A stretch of DNA of 64,000 bases from Thetidibacter halocola (GCF_018224955.1 NZ_JAGTUU010000006.1:248001-312000); one strand, 5' to 3'. Numbered from the stretch's first letter, positions 53,640-63,091 are shown. Notes: a model not told the origin generated them from the letters alone. Made by a program: numbers and translations.

Positions 53640-54851
53640 ATGGCGTCCTTCTCGATCACGGGGTTCAGCAGCACCCCGCAATTGCTGACAGGCTCCGAAA
53701 CCGGGTATATCGGGCCGAGAGGCGAACTGGTCCTGTCACAGGACGGGATCATTGCCCAGGGGACGTTGAATTCCATCACGGTTCTGGGCGTCATCGCGGT
53801 GACCGGCAACGATACGCAGGCGCAATGCATCGTCGCGGACGGGAGCACGGCCACTATCACCATTGGCGCACAGGCATCGCTGACCGCCCCCGGGGCCGCG
53901 CTGTTCAATATCTCAGGTGTGTCATGCCGCATTGCCAATGCCGGCCTGCTCAGCGGCGGAACCGAAGGGATCATTTCCGACTCGTTTGAAAATCCCGACT
54001 TCCAACTCTCTAATACCGGCACGATCACCGGGCAGATACGTGGCATCTACCTCGGCTACGTGCTTAATGCGACGATCCTCAATGACGGCCTGATTTCCGG
54101 ACAGGCCAACGGATTTTACTGTCCCTACGGCAGGGATGGCCTGGCTGACGTGGAACTGGTCAACACGGGCACGCTGTCTGGCGGCGATTACAGCTATCTC
54201 AGCCTTGCCGCAGTCGTCGACCGAGTCACGAATGCCGGGCTGTTCATCGGCGACGCGGATTTCGGCGCGGGCAACGACATCTATGACGGACGGCTCGGGC
54301 AAATCGCGGGCATGGTCGCCGGCGGCGACGGCAACGATACGCTGCGCGGTGGGTCGGGCGACGAGGCGATGACAGGGGATGCCGGGTTCGACCGGCTGTC
54401 CGGCGGCGATGGCGACGATACGCTGGACGGCGGGTTCGGCGCCGACACGATCTGGGGCGGCACCGGGAATGACGAGGTCTCAGGCGGTCAGGGCAACGAC
54501 GCGCTGTTCGGCAACGATGGCGACGACTGGCTGTCCGGGGACGGTAACGCCGATACGCTGGCGGGTGGCCAGGGTGACGATACGCTGAGCGGCGGCGCGG
54601 GCCCGGACACGTTCCTGTTCTATCGTCGCGCCGGGTTCGACACGATCACCGATTTCGAGAACGGCGTCGACAGGATCGACATGACGGCCTTCGGCATCCG
54701 GGCGACGGATTTCGCCAGCATCATCGCGCCTGCGCTGTCGAACGCCGGGGGCGCCACGCTGCTGGATTTCACCGCGATTGGCGGCGAGGGGTCGTTGCTG
54801 ATCCGCGGCCTGGCCTTTGCGCAGGCGGATGCGGCGGATTTTGTGCTTTGA
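53640..54851 (+). CDS. secreted RTX protein with beta-helix-like N-terminus
   Basis: A 403-residue protein without N-terminal signal peptide. Residues 50-205 carry N-T-G-x-I/L-x-G turns recurring about every 20-25 residues, as in parallel beta-helices. Residues 228-325 hold about eleven G-G-x-G-x-D nonapeptide Ca-binding repeats. The C-terminal part ends F-V-L with an upstream D-x-I-x-D-F-E-x-G-x-D-R-I-D pattern, typical of type I secretion signals. The start is set by AAGGAG seven bases upstream. No exporter is adjacent; the adhesin exporter 40 kb away or another could carry it. Role unknown. Confidence 0.82.
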   Translation: MASFSITGFSSTPQLLTGSETGYIGPRGELVLSQDGIIAQGTLNSITVLGVIAVTGNDTQAQCIVADGSTATITIGAQASLTAPGAALFNISGVSCRIANAGLLSGGTEGIISDSFENPDFQLSNTGTITGQIRGIYLGYVLNATILNDGLISGQANGFYCPYGRDGLADVELVNTGTLSGGDYSYLSLAAVVDRVTNAGLFIGDADFGAGNDIYDGRLGQIAGMVAGGDGNDTLRGGSGDEAMTGDAGFDRLSGGDGDDTLDGGFGADTIWGGTGNDEVSGGQGNDALFGNDGDDWLSGDGNADTLAGGQGDDTLSGGAGPDTFLFYRRAGFDTITDFENGVDRIDMTAFGIRATDFASIIAPALSNAGGATLLDFTAIGGEGSLLIRGLAFAQADAADFVL

Positions 54852-54857
54852 ATTGAA

Positions 54858-54886
54858 AAGGCCCGCGCCGGGATGGCGCGGGCCTT
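54858..54886. terminator. bidirectional terminator between RTX gene and rplQ
   Basis: Perfect 12-bp stem (AAGGCCCGCGCC / GGCGCGGGCCTT) with a 5-base loop, between convergent genes; A-rich on the left, T-containing on the right, so usable from both strands. Confidence 0.7.
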
Positions 54887-54909
54887 GTATCCTTGCGGGA
54901 TGACCAAGG

Positions 54910-55332
54910 TCATTCCTCGTCGGCAGTCTCTTCTGCGGCGACGCGGGCCTTGTCGGCGGCGCCCTTGGCGTCCAAGTCACGATCAACCAGTTCGATGATC
55001 GCCATCGGCGCCATGTCGCCATAGCGGAAGCCGGCCTTCAGCACGCGGGTATAGCCACCGGCACGCTCGGCATAGCGGGGGCCGAGGATGTCGAACAGCT
55101 TGGCGACCAGGACATCCTGCTTCAGCTGGGCTGCGGCCTGGCGGCGAGCGTGCAGATCGCCGCGCTTGCCCAGCGTGATCAGCTTGTCCATGACGCGCTT
55201 GAGTTCCTTGGCCTTGGGCAGGGTGGTCTTGATCTGCTCATGCTCGATCAGCGAGCCGGCCATGTTTGCCCACAGGGCCTTGCGGTGTTCGTGGGTGCGG
55301 TTCAGTCGGCGATAGCCGCTTGCGTGACGCAT
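54910..55332 (-). CDS. rplQ: 50S ribosomal protein L17
   Basis: A 140-residue basic protein with the family start M-R-H-A[16 protein letters not shown] and the [10 protein letters not shown] core. Last gene of the rpsM-rpsK-rpoA-rplQ block. Confidence 0.97.
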   Translation of the reverse strand: MRHASGYRRLNRTHEHRKALWANMAGSLIEHEQIKTTLPKAKELKRVMDKLITLGKRGDLHARRQAAAQLKQDVLVAKLFDILGPRYAERAGGYTRVLKAGFRYGDMAPMAIIELVDRDLDAKGAADKARVAAEETADEE

Positions 55333-55426
55333 GTGTCTTACTCCTATGTGCCCTCTACGGGCGGTTTTGCTTTGTCAGGCCGGCGATGCGTGTCACCGGC
55401 TCTCCTTGGGGCAGATGCCCGGAAAC

Positions 55427-55448
55427 CGGGCGGGCCGAGACCCGCCCG
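55427..55448 (-). other. hairpin between rpoA and rplQ
   Basis: CGGGCGGG / CCCGCCCG with a 6-base loop, eight bases past the rpoA stop, no T-run. Possibly an RNA-processing or stability element in the operon transcript. Confidence 0.35.
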
Positions 55449-55455
55449 AATGACC

Positions 55456-56472
55456 TCAGAAGCTGTCTTCGAGCTTCTTGGCCAGGTCCTCGATGTTGTC
55501 CGGCGGCCAGTCCTCGACATCCATGCCCAGGTGCAGGCCCATGCCGGACAGCACTTCCTTGATCTCGTTCAGCGACTTGCGGCCGAAGTTCGGGGTGCGC
55601 AGCATCTCGGCTTCGGTCTTCTGGATCAGGTCGCCGATATAGACGATGTTGTCGTTCTTCAGGCAGTTCGCCGAACGCACGGACAGTTCCAGCTCGTCCA
55701 CCTTCTTCAGGAGGAGCGGGTTGAACTCCAGCCCGTCGTCGTCGTCCTGGCGCGAGGCGCTCTCCGGCTCGTCGAAGTTGACGAAGATCGACAGCTGGTC
55801 CTGGACGATGCGCGCCGCGAAGGCTATCGCGTCCTCGGGTGTGACCGAACCGTCGGTTTCCACCTTCATGGTCAGCTTGTCATAGTCCAGCACCTGGCCC
55901 TCGCGCGTCGGCTGAACGTCATAGGCGACGCGCTTGACCGGCGAATAGATCGCGTCGATCGGGATCAGGCCGATAGGCGCGTCCTCGGGCTTGTTCTTGT
56001 CGGCGGCGACATAGCCCTTGCCCGTGTTGACGGTCAGTTCCATGTAGACCTCTGCACCCTCGTCGAGGTGGCAGATGACGTGCTCGCGGTTCAGGACCTC
56101 GATGCCGTTCGACTCCGAGATGTCGCCGGCGGTCACGACGCCCGGACCCTTGGCGTTGATCGACAGGCGCTTGGGCCCCTCGACTTCCATCTTCAGCGAG
56201 ACCTGCTTGAGGTTCAGGACGATGTCGGTCACGTCCTCGCGGACGCCCGCCACGCTGGAGAATTCGTGCAGCACGTTGTCGATCTGCACGCTGGTGATCG
56301 CCGCGCCCTGAAGCGAGGACAAAAGCACGCGGCGCAGCGCGTTGCCCAGCGTCAGGCCAAAGCCGCGCTCCAGCGGTTCCGCGACGATGGTCGCCTGACG
56401 CGCCGGATCGTTACCCGGCTTGATTTCCAGCGCCGTCGGCTTGATCAGCTCGGCCCAGTTCTTGTGGATCAT
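55456..56472 (-). CDS. rpoA: RNA polymerase alpha subunit
   Basis: A 338-residue subunit: N-terminal dimerisation domain with [18 protein letters not shown], linker, and C-terminal DNA-binding domain with [12 protein letters not shown]. Start chosen at M-I-H-K-N-W, the family N-terminus, after a GGAGGGA site. Confidence 0.97.
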   Translation of the reverse strand: MIHKNWAELIKPTALEIKPGNDPARQATIVAEPLERGFGLTLGNALRRVLLSSLQGAAITSVQIDNVLHEFSSVAGVREDVTDIVLNLKQVSLKMEVEGPKRLSINAKGPGVVTAGDISESNGIEVLNREHVICHLDEGAEVYMELTVNTGKGYVAADKNKPEDAPIGLIPIDAIYSPVKRVAYDVQPTREGQVLDYDKLTMKVETDGSVTPEDAIAFAARIVQDQLSIFVNFDEPESASRQDDDDGLEFNPLLLKKVDELELSVRSANCLKNDNIVYIGDLIQKTEAEMLRTPNFGRKSLNEIKEVLSGMGLHLGMDVEDWPPDNIEDLAKKLEDSF

Positions 56473-56593
56473 GAAAGTCCCTCCATACCTGCCCGGCGGC
56501 TCATGCCCTAAACCACTGGACGCCCGAGGTTGTAAAACGGCAAAAGCCGAAGCCAGGCCCACTGGCCCGGCTCCGACGAAATCCTGTGTCGCG

Positions 56594-56989
56594 TCAGACG
56601 CGACGGCGCTTCGGCGGGCGGCAGCCGTTGTGCGCGATCGGCGTCACGTCACGGATCGACGTGATGTTGAAGCCGACGGCAGCCAGTGCGCGCAGAGCCG
56701 ACTCACGACCCGAACCGGGGCCCTGCACTTCGACTTCCAGCGTCTTGACGCCGTGTTCCTGCGCCTTGCGGCCCGCATCCTCGGCGGCCAGCTGGGCGGC
56801 ATAGGGGGTCGACTTGCGCGATCCCTTGAAGCCCATCGTGCCGGCGGACGACCATGCAATGGCATTGCCCTGCACGTCCGAGATCAGGATCTTGGTGTTG
56901 TTGAAGCTGGAGTTCACATGTGCGACGCCAGCGGCGATGTTCTTGGAGACCTTCTTCTTGCCTCCGCGCGAACGGGTATCCCGTGCCAT
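56594..56989 (-). CDS. rpsK: 30S ribosomal protein S11
   Basis: A 131-residue protein. The S-S-F-N-N-T segment, G[13 protein letters not shown] and the terminal [11 protein letters not shown] are invariant features. Sits in the platform of the small subunit. Between rpsM and rpoA in the standard alpha-operon order. Confidence 0.98.
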   Translation of the reverse strand: MARDTRSRGGKKKVSKNIAAGVAHVNSSFNNTKILISDVQGNAIAWSSAGTMGFKGSRKSTPYAAQLAAEDAGRKAQEHGVKTLEVEVQGPGSGRESALRALAAVGFNITSIRDVTPIAHNGCRPPKRRRV

Positions 56990-57004
56990 TTGCTTCGCCC
57001 TCCC

Positions 57005-57373
57005 TTACTTCTTCTTGCCGGCAATGGCCTTTGCGGGGCCCTTGCGCGTGCGTGCGTTGGTGTGGGTCCGCTGACCGCGGACGGGGAGGTTGCGGCGATG
57101 GCGCAGGCCGCGGTAGCAGCCGAGGTCCATCAGGCGCTTGATGTTCATCTGAACTTCGCGGCGCAGGTCGCCCTCGACGGTGTAGTTCGCGTCGATGTGC
57201 TCGCGGATCGCCAGAACTTCGGCGTCGCTAAGCTCGTTCACGCGGCGCGACTGGTCGATGCTCACGGCATCGCAGATCGCCCGGGCCGAGGTGTGGCCGA
57301 TTCCGGTGATGTAGGTGAGCGCGATGGGAACGCGCTTGTGCGTCGGGATGTTGACGCCGGCAATACGTGCCAC
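57005..57373 (-). CDS. rpsM: 30S ribosomal protein S13
   Basis: A 122-residue protein with [10 protein letters not shown] start, the L-x-Y-I-x-G-I-G motif and the C-terminal [14 protein letters not shown]. Initiates at GTG. First gene of its block; the usual upstream neighbour adk is about 1.4 kb away on the same strand with two other genes between. Confidence 0.97.
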   Translation of the reverse strand: MARIAGVNIPTHKRVPIALTYITGIGHTSARAICDAVSIDQSRRVNELSDAEVLAIREHIDANYTVEGDLRREVQMNIKRLMDLGCYRGLRHRRNLPVRGQRTHTNARTRKGPAKAIAGKKK

Positions 57374-57528
57374 TTGTCTTTTCCTTTCGTTGCGGACCCG
57401 TGATCCCAGGTCCTTTTTTCACAACGGAAACCCGGCGCGTCAGCAAACCGGGTGTCTGTCATATCTCAGGTGATGGTCCCGAACCGATACAGCTCGATTC
57501 GGGCGCGGAGTCCCTTTCGGGATGGGGC

Positions 57529-57557
57529 TAACTATTTGGGCCGACCCGGAAGGTCAA
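57529..57557 (-). promoter_or_regulatory. candidate promoter of rpsM-rpsK-rpoA-rplQ
   Basis: On the minus strand TTGACC, a 17-base spacer and TAGTTA, in the 292-base gap upstream of rpsM; a second TTGACA lies 10 bases further upstream with no matching -10. Start would be about 150 bases before the GTG, leaving a long leader in which I see no clear regulatory fold. Confidence 0.4.
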
Positions 57558-57665
57558 CCCCCCTGTCAAGCACATTGTTTGGCCACCTCTCTCTGCTTTC
57601 GTTAGGAGAAGGATGCGCGGGTTGCTAGCCTTTCCGCAGACGCATTTTTCCAGAAGGAATAAACC

Positions 57666-58277
57666 ATGTCGCTTTCCGTCATTGGCGCCGGCTTTGGCCG
57701 GACAGGCACCGATTCGCTCAAGTCAGCGCTCAACATCCTCGGCTATGGACCCTGCCACCACATGCACGAGATCATGGCCAGCGAGGTTCAGCAGCAACGA
57801 TGGCTGACCAAGGCGGTGGGTGAGAACATCGGCTGGGATTCGCTTTTCGAGGGGTTCAACTGCGCCGTCGACTGGCCCTCGGCCCGCTACTGGGAAGAAC
57901 TCGCGGCGCTATACCCCGAGGCCAAGGTTGTCCTGACCCATCGCAGCCCGGAAAGCTGGTGGAACAGCTATTCCAAAACGATCCTGCCCGCGCTGATGCG
58001 GTTCCGGGAACAGCAGGATCAGCCCTCGATGGCTTGGCTGGTCGTCGGCGCCGACTATTTCGAGGGACGGCCTGACGACAAGGACTTCGTGCTGGAACGC
58101 TACGCGGACAACATCGCACGGGCCCGCTCCAGCGTGGCGCCTGACAGGCTGATCGAGCTGGAACTGGGTAACGGGTGGGACGCGCTCTGCGCGGGTCTTG
58201 GTGTGCCTGTTCCCGATGTTCCCTATCCTTCGGGAAACACCACGGTCGATTTCCGCACCAAGCTGGAACTCGACTGA
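57666..58277 (+). CDS. sulfotransferase-family protein
   Basis: A 203-residue single-domain protein. The PAPS 5'-phosphosulfate loop is readable as G-F-G-R-T-G-T-D-S-L-K-S-A-L near 9-22, and L-T-H-R-S-P-E-S-W-W near 90 is the 3'-phosphate-binding region. Members of this short family are mostly uncharacterised; some modify small molecules. It interrupts the ribosomal gene block on the opposite strand. Confidence 0.82.
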   Translation: MSLSVIGAGFGRTGTDSLKSALNILGYGPCHHMHEIMASEVQQQRWLTKAVGENIGWDSLFEGFNCAVDWPSARYWEELAALYPEAKVVLTHRSPESWWNSYSKTILPALMRFREQQDQPSMAWLVVGADYFEGRPDDKDFVLERYADNIARARSSVAPDRLIELELGNGWDALCAGLGVPVPDVPYPSGNTTVDFRTKLELD

Positions 58278-58302
58278 CCCACCGGGCAGCGCAGGCATGA
58301 AA

Positions 58303-58325
58303 AAGGGCGGCTCGACGCCGCCCTT
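58303..58325. terminator. hairpin between sulfotransferase and CsbD genes
   Basis: Perfect 9-bp stem (AAGGGCGGC / GCCGCCCTT), 5-base loop, preceded by an A-run, between convergent stops. Probably serves both strands. Confidence 0.6.
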
Positions 58326-58345
58326 CCTGATCTCGCGTCGAAGCG

Positions 58346-58543
58346 TCAGTGCTTCTTCGCCCACTTGTCGATCTGGTCGCGGGCCTCTTCCTTGGCGACG
58401 CCATAGCGTTCCTGGATGATCCCCGCCAGTTTCTCGCGGTCGCCACCAGCCTGAATGACCTCGTCATCGGTCAGCTTGCCCCATTGGGCCTGCACTTCGC
58501 CCTTGAGTTGCGACCATTGGCCTTTGATCTGGTCCCAGTTCAT
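58346..58543 (-). CDS. CsbD-family stress protein
   Basis: A 65-residue, highly charged helical protein with the CsbD core M-N-W-D-Q-I-K-G-Q-W ... K-G-E-V-Q-A-Q-W-G-K-L-T-D-D-E. Such proteins are induced in general stress in many bacteria; molecular role unknown. Preceded by AAAGGAGG. Confidence 0.9.
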   Translation of the reverse strand: MNWDQIKGQWSQLKGEVQAQWGKLTDDEVIQAGGDREKLAGIIQERYGVAKEEARDQIDKWAKKH

Positions 58544-58617
58544 GATGAACCTCCTTTCGCTCTGCCAAAGAAACGGTGGCGGCGTGCAGAAAGTTCCCGA
58601 AATCCGCGGATGGATGG

Positions 58618-58743
58618 TCAGCCGCCGATGGCGGCTTCGATGATCAGGTGCCAGACAACCATGCCAGACACCGCAGGAATGATCAGGACAAGAAAAAGCC
58701 CGGAGGGTGTCCGGGCTTTATCGTTCCAGTAGAAGCGCCGCAT
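58618..58743 (-). CDS. possible 41-residue membrane peptide after adk
   Basis: An ATG directly after the adk stop opens a 41-codon frame with a basic N-terminus and one hydrophobic helix (about 16-38). GC3 is lower than in neighbouring genes and an intrinsic terminator for adk lies inside it, so the transcript would usually end before its stop. Could be real read-through product or chance. Confidence 0.3.
   Translation of the reverse strand: MRRFYWNDKARTPSGLFLVLIIPAVSGMVVWHLIIEAAIGG
58695..58719 (-). terminator. intrinsic terminator of rplO-secY-adk
   Basis: Perfect 10-bp stem (AAAGCCCGGA / TCCGGGCTTT), 5-base loop and, on the minus strand, TTTTTCT directly after. It lies 25 bases past the adk stop. 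Confidence 0.8.
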
Positions 58744-59391
58744 TCAGGCGTCCAGCATGCCCGAGATCGCCGCCTTGACCGTGTCCATGTCGCCCATGCC
58801 GTCGACCGACTTCAGGTCGCCCTTGGCATAGTAGTAGCCGAGCAGCGGCGAGGTCTTCTTGTAGTATTCCATCAGCCGGGTGCGCAGGCTGTCCTCGTTG
58901 TCGTCGGCACGGCGCTTGAACTCGGCCTTCTGGCCGCAAGAGGTGCAGACGCCATCCGCCGGGATCGGCTTGGTCTGGTCGTTGTAGACCTCGCCGCAAT
59001 TGCCGCAGGTCGAACGGGCGGTGATCCGGGCGACCAGCGCCGCGTCATCCACCTGCATCTCGATCACCGCGTCCAGCGTCTGGCCTTCCTCCGCCAGCAA
59101 CTCGCCCAGCGCGTCGGCCTGGGCCAGCGTGCGCGGGAAGCCGTCGAAGATGAATCCGTTGGCTTTCACCGTTTCCAGCTTTTCTCGGATCAGGCCAATC
59201 ACGATCTCGTCCGTCACAAGCTCGCCCCGCGCCATCACGCCGGCAACCAGGTTGCCCATCTCGGTGCCCGAATCCTTGGCCTCGCGCAGCATGTCGCCGG
59301 TCGAGAGCTGCACCATGCCGCGTTCCTCGACGAGGATCCGCGCCTGAGTGCCCTTACCCGCCCCCGGCGGTCCCAGAAGAATGATGTTCAT
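58744..59391 (-). CDS. adk: adenylate kinase with zinc-type lid
   Basis: A 215-residue kinase (ATP + AMP = 2 ADP). P-loop G-P-P-G-A-G-K-G-T at 8-16. The LID has four cysteines (C129, C132, C149, C152) that bind zinc, as in Gram-positive and some alphaproteobacterial enzymes. Overlaps the secY stop by four bases. Confidence 0.97.
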   Translation of the reverse strand: MNIILLGPPGAGKGTQARILVEERGMVQLSTGDMLREAKDSGTEMGNLVAGVMARGELVTDEIVIGLIREKLETVKANGFIFDGFPRTLAQADALGELLAEEGQTLDAVIEMQVDDAALVARITARSTCGNCGEVYNDQTKPIPADGVCTSCGQKAEFKRRADDNEDSLRTRLMEYYKKTSPLLGYYYAKGDLKSVDGMGDMDTVKAAISGMLDA

Positions 59392-60746
59392 CGACGCGAC
59401 GGTGCCCCTCGTTTCTTCCGACCCTTTCCGCGCAGTTGCGACTTCTGGATCAGGCCTTCGTATTGATGCGCCAGCAGGTGACTCTGGACCTGCTGGATCG
59501 TGTCCATGGTCACGCTCACCACGATCAGGACCGAGGTGCCGCCGAAGTAGAACGGCACGGCGAACTCGTTGCGGATGATCTCGGGCAGCAGGCAGACCGC
59601 TGCAAGATAGGCCGAGCCCATGACCAGCACGCGGTTGACCACGTATTCCAAGTATTCCGCTGTCTTCTTGCCCGGGCGGATTCCGGGGACAAAGCCGTTC
59701 TGGTTCTTCAGGTTGTCGGCCACGTCATCCGGCTTGAACGCCACGTTGAACGTGTAGAAATACGCGAAGAAGACGATCATCGCCGCGAAGAACAGCAGGT
59801 ACAGCGGCTGTCCCGGCCCGAAATAGGCCAGGATCGTCGACATGACCGGCCCGGTATCCGAGCCCGAGAAGGTCGAGATCGTGACCGGCAGCAGCAATAA
59901 GGACGAGGCGAAGATCGCCGGGATCACGCCCGACGGGTTCACCTTGACCGGCAGGTGGCTGGACTGCGCCTCGGTCATCTTCATGCCGACCTGGCGACGC
60001 GGATACTGGATGGTGATCTTGCGCAGCGCGCGCTCCATGAACACGACGAAGGCGATCGTCGCCACCACCATCAGGATGACGCCCACAATCACCGCCGGGC
60101 TGATCGCGCCGGTGCGGCCGGATTCGAAGAACTGCGCCAATGCGGCGGGAACCTCGGCGATGATGCCGACGAAGATGATGAGCGAGATGCCGTTGCCGAC
60201 GCCGCGCTGGGTGATCTGCTCGCCCAGCCACATCAGAAACATCGTGCCGCCGACCAGTGTGATCACGCAAGACGCGCGGAAATACCAGCCGGGATCGGTC
60301 ACCAGGTCGCCCGCTTCGAGCGACGCGGCCAGGCCGTAGGCCTGCAACGTCGCCAGCAGCACCGTGCCGTAGCGGGTATACTGGTTGATCTTCTTGCGCC
60401 CCTGCTCGCCCTCTTTCTTCAGCTGCTCCAGCTGCGGCACCATGGCCGCCAGGAGCTGCACGATGATCGAGGCCGAAATGTAGGGCATGATGCCCAGCGC
60501 GAAGATGCCCATGCGGCCCAGCGCGCCGCCGGTGAACATCGACACCATGCCTGCGATCCCCTGCCCTGCCTGCTCGACGAAGTCGATCAGCGCCGCGCCG
60601 TCGATGCCGGGAACGGGCAGGTAGGTGCCGATCCGGTAGACGATCAGAAGGCCGAGGGTGAAGAGGATGCGGTTGCGCAGGTCGGTGGCCTTGCCAAGCG
60701 CCGCCCAGCTGGTGTTGGCGGCCATTTGCTCTGCTGCGGATACCAT
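59388..60746 (-). CDS. secY: preprotein translocase subunit SecY
   Basis: A 452-residue protein with ten TM helices, the channel of the Sec translocon. The N-terminal [12 protein letters not shown], the P-G-I-D plug region and the G-x-R-P-G-K-x-T-A-E-Y-L segment are characteristic. Between rplO and adk, with a GC-rich hairpin in the rplO gap. Confidence 0.97.
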   Translation of the reverse strand: MVSAAEQMAANTSWAALGKATDLRNRILFTLGLLIVYRIGTYLPVPGIDGAALIDFVEQAGQGIAGMVSMFTGGALGRMGIFALGIMPYISASIIVQLLAAMVPQLEQLKKEGEQGRKKINQYTRYGTVLLATLQAYGLAASLEAGDLVTDPGWYFRASCVITLVGGTMFLMWLGEQITQRGVGNGISLIIFVGIIAEVPAALAQFFESGRTGAISPAVIVGVILMVVATIAFVVFMERALRKITIQYPRRQVGMKMTEAQSSHLPVKVNPSGVIPAIFASSLLLLPVTISTFSGSDTGPVMSTILAYFGPGQPLYLLFFAAMIVFFAYFYTFNVAFKPDDVADNLKNQNGFVPGIRPGKKTAEYLEYVVNRVLVMGSAYLAAVCLLPEIIRNEFAVPFYFGGTSVLIVVSVTMDTIQQVQSHLLAHQYEGLIQKSQLRGKGRKKRGAPSRR

Positions 60747-60767
60747 GCGGATCTCTCTTTTCAGGCA

Positions 60768-60802
60768 AACGCCGCCGCGGGGCGTTCTCCGGCGGCGGCG
60801 TT
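60768..60802 (-). other. hairpin between rplO and secY
   Basis: AACGCCGCCG / CGGCGGCGTT, a perfect 10-bp inverted repeat with a 15-base loop, followed only by TTTG on the minus strand. May tune the L15-to-SecY ratio or stabilise the rplO mRNA end. Confidence 0.4.
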
Positions 60803-60852
60803 CATGGAAAACTGTAGGCTATTTAGGCGTGCTTGCGCGCGCCCTCAAGGCG

Positions 60853-61323
60853 TTATTCCGCCGCTGCTGCCGACGTGACCGTCAGCGAACCGCCTGCCTT
60901 GGCCACCGCATCGACCGCCGCCTGCGAGGCGCCGGTAACGGTGATCGCGGCCTTGGTGGTCAGATCGCCCTTCGCGAGCACGCGGATACCGTCCAGCTTG
61001 CGGCGCACGGCGCCCGATGCGACCAGCGCATCTTCGGTGATGTTGCCGGCGTCCAGCTTGCCCGCCTCGATGAACTTCTGGATGATGCCCAGGTTGATCA
61101 CGGCATAGGCCTTGCGGTTCGGCTTGTTGAAGCCGCGCTTGGGCAGACGCTGGTAGAGCGGCATCTGGCCGCCCTCGTAGCCGTTCAGGGCCACGCCCGA
61201 ACGGGATTTCTGGCCCTTGATGCCGCGGCCGGCGGTCTTGCCCTTGCCAGAGCCCGGGCCGCGCGCCACGCGCTTCTTGGTTCGGGTTGCGCCGGGATTG
61301 TCGCGCAGTTCGTTGAGTTTCAT
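60853..61323 (-). CDS. rplO: 50S ribosomal protein L15
   Basis: A 156-residue protein with [12 protein letters not shown] start, the G-R-G-x-G-S-G-K-G-K-T-x-G-R-G-like stretch (here [14 protein letters not shown]) and G-F-N-K-P-N. Normally preceded by rpsE and rpmD; here the upstream neighbour is a divergent helicase gene, so this block must have its own promoter. Confidence 0.97.
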   Translation of the reverse strand: MKLNELRDNPGATRTKKRVARGPGSGKGKTAGRGIKGQKSRSGVALNGYEGGQMPLYQRLPKRGFNKPNRKAYAVINLGIIQKFIEAGKLDAGNITEDALVASGAVRRKLDGIRVLAKGDLTTKAAITVTGASQAAVDAVAKAGGSLTVTSAAAAE

Positions 61324-61420
61324 GTCGCTTCTCCTTTGCCGGATGCTGCCCGCGAAGCGAAGATGGGCAGACCACGGCGTTTCTTGATTGCTGAGTCGGG
61401 CCTTGGCGGCCACCGGGGGC

Positions 61421-61449
61421 GTATAGCGGCGGCAACCGCCGCGATCAAG
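61421..61449 (-). promoter_or_regulatory. candidate rplO-secY-adk promoter with palindromic spacer
   Basis: On the minus strand TTGATC, a 17-base spacer and TATACG. The spacer is itself a perfect inverted repeat, GCGGCGG-TTG-CCGCCGC, so it could also be a protein site. Confidence 0.5.
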
Positions 61450-61471
61450 CCGTGTTTGCGGAAAGCTCCAT

Positions 61472-61500
61472 TGACTTCCCGCAACCCCTGGTCCATATGC
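61472..61500 (+). promoter_or_regulatory. candidate promoter of the DEAD-box helicase gene
   Basis: TTGACT, a 17-base spacer and CATATG on the plus strand. -35 is good and -10 poor. It would produce a leader of about 225 bases before the helicase ATG. Confidence 0.3.
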
Positions 61501-61734
61501 CCCCTACCTGCCGCACCCGCCGCGTGAGCGGAGCAGCTGGGCGCCAAGAATAAAACCAAGCGGCCCGCACGGCAGACAATCCCAATCGGTTCCCAATTCA
61601 CGCGGGGGTCCAGCGTCGCATCGCGGTCTGGCATCCTGTCGGCTTGCGCACTTCGCGGCGGAACCCACGCTTGCGGCCCCGTCCGGGGTGCGCATGCCAT
61701 GCGGCACGCATCCGGCGTTTCCGCACACAAGGAT

Positions 61735-62985
61735 ATGACTTTGGACTTTTCCATGCTGGGCCTGCCGGCCCGCCTTCTGACCAACCTCGAAACCCTCAAG
61801 ATCACCGAGCCGTCGCCGATCCAGAAGCAGGCCATCCCGCACGCCATGAACGGCCGTGACGTGATGGGCCTCGCGCAGACCGGCACCGGCAAGACCGCCG
61901 CCTTCGGCTTGCCGCTGCTGTCCGCGATCCTGCGGATGGAGGGCCGCCCGGCGCCGAAATCGGTGCGCGGCCTGATCCTTGCGCCGACGCGCGAGTTGGC
62001 CAAGCAGATCCTCGACAACCTGCGCGACTACGCCGACGGCACCTCTGTCCGCATCGGCCTGGTGGTCGGCGGTGGCTCGATCAACGCGCAGGTGCAGCGC
62101 CTGGCCAAGGGCACCGACCTGCTGGTGGCGACGCCGGGTCGCCTGATCGACCTGATCGACCGCAAGGCCGTGCGCCTTGACCTGACCGAATTCCTGGTGC
62201 TGGACGAGGCCGACCAGATGCTCGACCTCGGTTTCATCCACGCGCTGCGCCGCATCGCGCCGCTGCTCAAGGCCGACCGCCAGACCATGCTGTTCTCGGC
62301 CACCATGCCAAAGCAGATGGCGGAACTGGCGCAGGCCTATCTGAACAACCCCGTCCGGGTCGAGGTCTCTCCGCCGGGCAAGCCCGTCGAGAAGATCGAC
62401 CAGTCGGTCCACTTCGTCGACCAGTCGTCCAAGACCGGCCTGCTGATCGAGCACCTGTCCCAGCACCAGCCGCAGGCGGCGCTGGTCTTTGCCCGGACCA
62501 AGCATGGCGCGGAACGGCTGCGCAAGCACCTCGAGGCTGCCGGCTATGCCGCCGAGTCGGTGCATGGCAACAAGAGCCAGGGCCAGCGCGACCGCGCCCT
62601 GCGCGCCTTCAAGGAAGGCGAGGCAACGGTGCTGGTGGCGACGGACGTCGCTGCGCGCGGCATCGACATTCCCTCGGTCCGCTTCGTCTACAACTACGAC
62701 ATGCCAAACGTGCCGGACAATTACGTGCACAGGATCGGCCGCACCGCACGGGCGGGCCGCGACGGCACCGCCATCGCCTATTGCGCGCAGGAAGAGATGT
62801 CGGAATTCCGCGCCGTGCAAAAGGTGATGGGCCGCGATATCCCCGTCGCCGGTGGTACCCCGTGGGAGGGCGCCGGCAAGGGCCCTTCTCGTGGCGGGCG
62901 CGGCCGGGGCAAGCCGCAGGGTAGTCGCCCGCCGCAGGCACAGGCGGGCCGTCCCCGCCGCTCGCGTGGCCGCAAGGCCGCCTGA
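61735..62985 (+). CDS. DEAD-box RNA helicase (RhlE-like)
   Basis: A 416-residue helicase with a Q-motif, A-Q-T-G-T-G-K-T at 47-54, P-T-R-E-L-A at 84-89, T-P-G-R at 133-136, D-E-A-D at 157-160, S-A-T at 188-190 and H-R-I-G-R-T-A-R-A-G in the second RecA domain. The last 30 residues are an R/G/P-rich basic tail that binds RNA. Likely aids ribosome assembly or cold adaptation. Start ATG gives M-T-L-D-F-S-M-L-G-L-P, close to the usual RhlE-like opening. Confidence 0.93.
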   Translation: MTLDFSMLGLPARLLTNLETLKITEPSPIQKQAIPHAMNGRDVMGLAQTGTGKTAAFGLPLLSAILRMEGRPAPKSVRGLILAPTRELAKQILDNLRDYADGTSVRIGLVVGGGSINAQVQRLAKGTDLLVATPGRLIDLIDRKAVRLDLTEFLVLDEADQMLDLGFIHALRRIAPLLKADRQTMLFSATMPKQMAELAQAYLNNPVRVEVSPPGKPVEKIDQSVHFVDQSSKTGLLIEHLSQHQPQAALVFARTKHGAERLRKHLEAAGYAAESVHGNKSQGQRDRALRAFKEGEATVLVATDVAARGIDIPSVRFVYNYDMPNVPDNYVHRIGRTARAGRDGTAIAYCAQEEMSEFRAVQKVMGRDIPVAGGTPWEGAGKGPSRGGRGRGKPQGSRPPQAQAGRPRRSRGRKAA

Positions 62986-63000
62986 GACAGGACGCGACTC

Positions 63001-63031
63001 AGGCAGGGCGGGTTTTCGACCCGCCCTGCTT
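63001..63031 (+). terminator. terminator after helicase gene
   Basis: Perfect 11-bp stem (GCAGGGCGGGT / ACCCGCCCTGC) with a TTTTC-type loop, 17 bases past the stop, extended by A-T and G-T pairs; only a short T-pair follows. Confidence 0.6.
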
Positions 63032-63091
63032 CGGGGCTGACAGCGCCCCTTTGGACTGGCAATCTGGGACGAACCCCAGCAGACCGGACCG

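Larger units (their letters stand above)
61324..61734. other. 411-base divergent intergenic region rplO / helicase
   Basis: No convincing gene. It holds a good minus-strand promoter for rplO and a weaker plus-strand promoter candidate for the helicase, implying leaders of about 90 and 225 bases. Otherwise only GC-rich sequence with no recognised riboswitch. Confidence 0.6.
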
